Source: Aspidiotus rigidus
Lineage: Eukaryota > Arthropoda > Insecta > Hemiptera > Diaspididae
NCBI GenBank assembly: GCA_035079385.1
Contig: JAVHKY010000004.1
Location: 17,205,001 to 17,269,000 of the forward strand
DNA length: 64,000 bases
Direction of reading: 5' to 3'
This document shows positions 58,416-64,000 of the stretch, piece after piece; position 1 is the stretch's first letter; every line of letters starts with the position of its first letter. A program made the translations under genes and the position numbers. Under the pieces are notes generated by a model. The model made no database searches. It was not told the origin of the DNA and was given only the letters and a program-made list of their open reading frames with translations.

Positions 58416-59048
58416 TTTTACATACATAATATATACATAACATTCTATTCTATGAGCTGCTTTCATTTTACTTCAATCTTATTGATTTTCTTCTGCACGT
58501 TCCTACGTTTTTGAAACAAATTACGACTTGCTGCGCCTCTTTTCCTCCTTTTTTTAATGTATGGCTTCGAAGTCGAACTTTTTTCAAGCGCTCCTTGTTT
58601 GTAGGAGTATCGTTTGAAATCTTTTGAAGGACCCCTCCCAAACTACATACATCTTGATGATCGGAATGTTTCCAACTCCCCAGCTCGAAGTTCGAAATTC
58701 TACCGAGTTATTCTCCTTTTGTAGCTCGAAGTTCGAGAACATAGAATGCGTTTGTAGAATCTTGTATATTTTTTTCTTGTCTGTTTCATACGGTCTTGTG
58801 TAAATTTTGCTGAATCAACAAGAACGCCTAGGATGTTCTCAAATACCTATCACGGCTGGACTTCAACAACTTTACACCATTCTGAAATACGTCTCAACTA
58901 GATAACGGTTCTTTGTTTCACCTCCACTCTAACAAAGCAACACTAACATTACTGGCCTCTATTCAACTATCTGGGCGTCAATTCACCCTTGGTGCACCTT
59001 CACTCAGCCTGTGCACGGGAGGTGGGGGTGGAACAGAGACGTAATCGT

Positions 59049-60751
59049 TCATGTTCTGGAGGCTCTGGTAATCTGCCGCTCTGTCTCCCAAAGAGACTTC
59101 ACGGTCTGTGTCATGTATCTTCGAACAGCCTCCCTCTTCCAGTCAAATTCGTTTGGGCGATTGGCTGAGAAGCGAGGGCGGTGTTTCATCACGTGTACTA
59201 CAGATTCCTCTTGATCCGGCATTCTGGACATTTTCTCGATGGAATTTTATTAATTGGTAGATATCCTCTAAAACACCCATGACCACTGAGAGCCTGGGAG
59301 AGGTAAAAATCAGTGTCCGGTACAGTGGAGCCCACCTGGGGAATGCACTCATATGTCCATCGGCTACTCCCACTCTCATCCCACCACTTCTGCCAGACTC
59401 GAAGTATATCAGAGTCTAAGTGAGATGGTAGTTAGAGATCGTCAGTATCGCTTGGTTTCTCCTTAAAGAATCCCCAGTTAATGGGCCAGTCCTTCTTCTC
59501 TGATTTGAGTATCGCCCGTGCTACCAGCTCCAGTACCATTAGAGGCTGCCCGGTTATTGCGCAGGACCCAAGATATGATGCAGAGCGGTATAGTCTTCCT
59601 ATACACAGGTTAATTTTCCGATGCACGCTGTTAATTGCTTCTTTGTGTTTCTTTTTTGTCAGAGTGTGGCTGTAACATGTTACCCCATATAGGTAATAGG
59701 CAAGTATGGTTCCCCTCAGCATGGCTGTTCGGGCTTTGGTGGAGTACCATAGACGTTATGACACATGCTGAGGATTTTTGGCATCGTTTTTTCAGTTTTC
59801 TCACGAAGATAAGCAAGGTGCGCCTCCCAATTCAGGCGCCAGTCAACCTTAATGCCTAAGTATTTAATATTATCAAGAGATTGGATGATAAGGTTGTTAA
59901 TTTCAATCTTAATTTTTGGTACTTGGGTCATTAGGATGGTTCCCAGGACCACAATCTTAGTTTTGCCGATATTCAATGACAGATTGAGTGCAGTCAGCGT
60001 ATCTACAATTATTTTGATAACCCTTGTCACTTTACTTTCCAGTGCTTTTTTTCGAGCTGGCTCCCAATACCAGCATGGTATCATCCGCATAAGCAAAGTT
60101 TCTTACACCCTCTGAATCCAGTTTATGGAGTAAGGAATTGTATGAGATATTCCACAGTGCTGGACCGAGGACGGAACCTTGGGGACAGCCACAAACTATT
60201 TTTCTCTTGGTCTCTGGTGAGTTGCACCAGGCCCACCTCTCACTGAGGTAACTTCTGATGATTTGGGTAGTATCCACTGGAGCCTTCTTTTGCATGAGCG
60301 CGGAGATGGTCTGCGGCCACGATATGTGGTCGAAGGCCCCGGAGATATCAAGTGACACCATTGCAGTCAGTTGATTTGTTCTTCTTGATTTGCCTACCTC
60401 TTTTAGGACAGCAGAGAAGCAATCTTCAGCGCTCCTGCCAGGGAGGAAGCCGTATTGCTGATGGGCAAGTGGAACTGTTCTTCTTAGTCGATTTGCTATA
60501 AATTTTTCAAGCGTTTTGCCCATTGTGTTCAAGAGGGTAATGGGCCGGTAGGAGCCTGGCAGCGTTGGGTCTTTCCCCACTTTTAACACCCACACAACTT
60601 CACCGGTTTTCCATTCTGTAAGCATTCCTGATAAAGTCCTAGGAAAAGATCCGGGTGTGCTTTGTTGACTATTTTGACATGTTTCATGTCTTTTCTCTCG
60701 CCAGACCCCGATTTTGAAACTCGCGAGTACACCCCCCCTCCCCCCCGTCAA
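59049..60751 (-). pseudogene. R1/Jockey-type non-LTR retrotransposon, RT to C-terminus, frameshifted
   Basis: On the minus strand the first frame (60751-60032) has SYRPITLLNTMGKTLEKFIA, QYGFLPGRSAED, MVSLDISGAFDHISW (catalytic Asp near 60340), GCPQGSVLGPALWN (about 60190) and FAYADDTMLVL (catalytic Asp pair near 60085). The frame shifts near 60050 and continues as NIGKTKIVVLG and IKYLGIKVDWRLNWEAHL (thumb). It shifts again near 59715 (AMLRGTILAYYLYGV...). The tail at 59231-59049 (DQEESVVHVMKHRPRFSANR) corresponds to the Cys-His-rich C-terminal region, although the usual Cys residues are lost. Upstream (above 60751) the frame is lost in AT-rich satellite. Clade placement in R1/Jockey is from motifs only. 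Confidence 0.85.
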
Positions 60752-61557
60752 GAGAAATCTCTACCCCGTGGGTGATTCAGAAATTCGCGAGTACACCCGC
60801 GTAATAATAATAAATAAATAATTAATTAATTAATTAATTAAAAATTAAATAATTAAATAATTAAACACTTATTTAATTAAATAAATAAATAATTAAATAA
60901 TTAATATAATTAAATAATCAAATAAATAAATAAATAATTGAATAATTAAATAATTAAATAAATAAATAAATAAATATATATTTAAATAATTAATATAATT
61001 AAATAATAAATAAAAAATTAAATAATTAAATAAATAAATAAATAATTAATATAATTAATAATTAGAAAATCTCTACCCCTTGGATGATTCAGAAATTCGC
61101 GAGTACACCCCGCGTAATAATAATAAATAAATAATTAATCAATTAATAATTAAATAATTAAATAAATAAATAATTAAATAATTAATATAATTAAATAATC
61201 AAATAAATAAATAAATAATTGAATAATTAAATAATTAAATAAATAAATAATTAAATAAATAAATAATTAAATAATTAATATAATTGATAGTTAGAAAATT
61301 TTCTAAGTCCCTCTTCCTATCATATATGGCTGGATAGTCGAAACTTTTCCAAGTCCCCTAGACTTGAATTGTCTCATACCATTCCAATACAACAGCGAGA
61401 TCGCTCGTTCGCCCCACGAAAGTTGATACCTCAAAATATAGAACACCCACAATTACATCAAAATATTTCTCATACAAGACTTATACGACGCCAAGATAGG
61501 TAAAGGGGTAAACGAATAATATCTCATGAACACTTGACCTAGTACAAGAATTAATAA

Positions 61558-61589
<32 letters not shown>

Positions 61590-62110
61590 ATTAAATAATT
61601 GAATAATTAAACAATTAAATAAATGAAGGCTGGATAGTCGAAATTTTTCCAAGTCCCCTAGACTTGAATTGTCACATACCATTGCAATACAACAGCGAGA
61701 CAGGGGGCGAACGAGCGGAGCGAGTTCGCGCTACCTCGTATTTCTCATAGAAGACTTATACGACGGCAAGATAGGTAACGTTTTTTAAGTCCCTCTTCCT
61801 ATCATATATGGCTGGATAGTCGAAATTTTTCCAAGTCCCCTAGACTTGAATTGTCTCATACCATTCCAATACAACAGCGAGACAGGGGGCGAACGAGCGG
61901 AGCGAGTTCGCGCTACCCCATATTTCTCAAAAAAGACTTGAATTTTCTCATACCATTCCAATACAACAGCGAGATCGCTCGTTCGCCCCACCGAAAGTTG
62001 ATACCTCAAAATATAGAACACCCACAATCACCTCAAAATATTTCTCATACAAGACTTATACGACGCCAAGAGAGGTAAAGGGGTAAACGAATAATATCTC
62101 ACGAACACTT
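60752..62110. repeat. AATAAATAATTA microsatellites and four copies of a ~160-bp block
   Basis: 60785-61065 and 61115-61278 are AATAAATAATTAAATAATTA-type microsatellites, each preceded by the same unit (TTCAGAAATTCGCGAGTACA at 60776 and 61088), so the pair is a tandem duplication of about 310 bp. Blocks with TGGATAGTCGAAA, then GACTTGAATTGTCTCATACC and CAATACAACAGCGAGA follow near 61330, 61630, 61810 and 61937 (the last lacks the first part). Two copies continue TCGCTCGTTCGCCCCAC; the other two continue with GGGGGCGAACGAGCGGAGCG. Confidence 0.8.
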
Positions 62111-62159
62111 GACCTAGTAGAAGCCTAGACTGAAATATTTCATGATGACTGATAAAATA

Positions 62160-62222
62160 TAAAAGACATGGAACATGATTTTCATTTATTTGGCTATGCC
62201 AGAAAATTTTTTTTTTTTCTTT
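62160..62222. repeat. Dispersed CATTTATTTGG..CCAGAAATTTTT repeat, copy 3
   Basis: GGAACATGATTTTCATTTAT, then TTGGCTATGCCAGAAAATTT and T-runs. Related to 41818 and 58363. Confidence 0.5.
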
Positions 62223-62358
62223 TCTCATTCACTGTTACATAAGGAAAATTTATTTTTCAATCTTTTTCAAAAGATCTGGAGATTTTTTTTGTTCTGAGAT
62301 CTAGAGCTCAAGAAACCTAGATTTTTTCTAAATCTAGATCTGGAAACCTATGTTCCAC

Positions 62359-62560
62359 TCAGTTCTGGAATCTGAGAGATTTGGTTTTTAGGAGACGGTA
62401 GTTAATTCTATCTGGGCCTGGAGAAGAACGATTCCTGCTTTTCTTCAGGGCCTCGGCGATGTCTTCCTTTGTAACTAACAATTTGGTTGATTGGAGGGGA
62501 GCAAACGACGTAGTCTCCTGCAGATCCGGAGCCTCAGTTGGAAATTTCATGCTCTGCTTC
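62359..62560 (-). pseudogene. Non-LTR retrotransposon fragment (region just before the RT core)
   Basis: The minus strand reads LLVTKEDIAEALKKSRNRSS, then PGPDRINYRLLK and a stop. The TxEDIxxAxKKxxxxxSPGPDxI pattern precedes the reverse transcriptase fingers in R1/Jockey-like elements. Its orientation and position (5' of 60751 on the same strand) fit the missing upstream part of that element, with about 1.6 kb of microsatellite and block repeats between them. Confidence 0.7.
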
Positions 62561-63132
62561 TTCTACAGTTTTTGTAACTCTACCATCTTCTTTGGGTAGA
62601 TGGGGGTAAACTTGGTTTGGTCCTTTAGCCTTTACGATTAAGGAAATTTCTGGTGTTAACCTTCAATAGAGCCTCCCGCGTGGGACGCCGGGTGTTTCTG
62701 TAGCACTCCTGTCTTCCCAATTCTATTCATTGCAACAGAAAAACAGTAGGCAGCATGAACTTTTTCATGTCCTTAATCAAATTTACTCGATTATAAAACT
62801 TTTTCTTTGGTTATATGCAAGGACGTACCAAGAAAAGAGTGTTTTTCCCTTTCTGTTTTTCTAATCGTCCACTCAAGACATTATCGATATTTCGCAGCAG
62901 GAATCCGGATTAGTGGATCATGTGACCTGACAGGTACTGCGATGTAGAAGATTTCAACGACTCAACTACTGATGACGTTTTAGATTCCATTTTGGAAGCG
63001 GTTCTATTGCTCTTATTAGACATTGAACAGATGACCCACCACTCTGTATCTCTGCTTCGTTGGCAAATCAATAATGAAAGTGCTGAGTTTTTTCGTCTGT
63101 TTTTCGATTGAAGATTTTTTGATCGTCAGCAA

Positions 63133-63390
63133 ATTCTATCGCGCATAATGCGGTACTTTGGGCACATCGTTGTGCGGATGGAATGGAGGCACTTTTCGTC
63201 GAGGGGAAGATAGATGGAGCCAGAGGCCGGGGATGCTCGCCGACTCGCTGGACAGACTCCGTAGAACTTAACCGGAAGATCATTTCAAGAATGTGTTCGA
63301 TTGGCGCGCGAACGGGACCGCTGGCGCAAAATAGTCCGGGCAGCGATAGTTCATGGTCACGATACTCCCGCGAGGGATAATACGGCTCAG
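63133..63390 (+). pseudogene. Second non-LTR retrotransposon, C-terminal tail fragment
   Basis: The plus strand reads IMRYFGHIV, then in the next frame DGMEALFVEGKIDGARGRG, then TRWTDSVEL, and after another shift ECVRLARERDRWRKIVRAAI. This is the GH-x-R / EGKxxGxRGRGRPxxRWxDxV / A-x-DRxxWRxxV tail common to RTE- and CR1/R2-like elements and their relatives. Two frameshifts make it inactive. It differs in strand and family from the R1-like element nearby. Confidence 0.7.
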
Positions 63391-64000
63391 TGAGTGATTC
63401 TGGAAGTAGGGTCATGGCTGATGGAAATCTCGACTCTCATGGAAAAAGTGGTTTTGCCGTTGATTCCTTGTTTCTGAAGCTTAATTGTAAAATTTGAACG
63501 GCTTTCGGGCAATCAGCTCGTCTTCCTGTTGGATTGTTTTCTTCTTTCTCGCGGTGTTTAGTTTTAATAAGAAAAATCGTGTGCTTTCTGTGCTACACCG
63601 AGTAGTCAACCATGAGCGATATTCTATTTTACGACCGTCTTCATTAACTTGAAAAAAGGCCATTGAAAAAATGATCAATTATGTCTTGTCGTAGAAACTA
63701 GTTTTTAGGTCAAAATCATATTTACCAAACTCTGCCCCTGTCCAAATGATGCGAGAACAAAGCCCGTTACGTTTTCGCCTTGTTTTGTCACAGGTTTTGA
63801 AGTTCGTCGTCACAAAAACAGTATTCTATCTCACGCGGGTGCTGCAGTCTCGTTTGTTTTCTTTTCCTTCGTACGGAAACAGCCGAGGTGAAATTCTTCA
63901 TCCATCAGGTACTTCCGCCCGAAAGAGTAATTGACCGTGAATTTTTTTCATTAGCCTCCATCAAAATACTCGCCAGAAAGTACCTCGTTACCGCGGCGCA
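63391..64000. other. Unique sequence, nothing recognised
   Basis: Mixed-composition DNA up to the right edge. Short open frames on both strands carry no recognised motif. Confidence 0.4.

Noticed and set aside
1..64000. CRISPR arrays or bacterial operons
   Set aside because: No regular short direct repeats with unique spacers; the sequence is eukaryotic, with introns and retrotransposons.

Overview
The window is eukaryotic and most likely insect nuclear DNA. Supporting signs are spliced genes with GT/AG introns, a CLIP-type serine protease gene of an arthropod kind, an interstitial run of the insect telomere motif (CCTAA), a very AT-rich mitochondrial-like insertion, and many non-LTR, Penelope-like, MULE-like and short foldback elements. 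A hemipteran host would fit, but nothing here proves it.

Only one host gene is well supported. It lies on the minus strand as three phase-compatible exons: 23188-21945 (secreted, highly glycosylatable pro-region), 7188-6943 (six-cysteine CLIP-like domain) and 2109-2021 (activation site and first residues of a trypsin-fold domain). The introns are 14,756 and 4,833 bp. The rest of the catalytic domain must lie beyond position 1. The signal peptide either starts in the first listed exon or is completed from an exon upstream of 23188.

Layout. 1-1085: three-monomer higher-order satellite rich in TGACGTCA, ending in the terminus of a dispersed element. 1086-7200: two protease exons, an optional terminal exon and one copy of the dispersed element. 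7200-21944: giant intron holding a nuclear mitochondrial insertion (COX1-like and ND1-like) inside a CTGGTAGCC minisatellite, two copies of one MITE, two further foldbacks and a 290-bp tandem array. 21945-23188: first protease exon. 23200-33125: minisatellites, a SINE-like unit and two hairpin-bounded elements with a 46-bp repeat core. 33126-38000: mostly unique sequence, no gene seen. 38000-45600: a hAT-like MITE, two decayed Penelope-like elements and a complete MULE-like element with 8-bp target-site duplication. 45600-58300: mostly unique non-coding sequence with a compound foldback near 50.3 kb. 58300-64000: an R1/Jockey-type non-LTR element apparently split by AT microsatellites and a duplicated block, plus a second non-LTR tail fragment.

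The parts do not form a common pathway. The protease exons are the only apparent host coding sequence; the rest is intron or intergenic DNA shaped by transposition and tandem duplication. The MULE-like element and the dispersed CAGGGAACCTGTTTTAT-ended repeat are the most interesting less-described structures.
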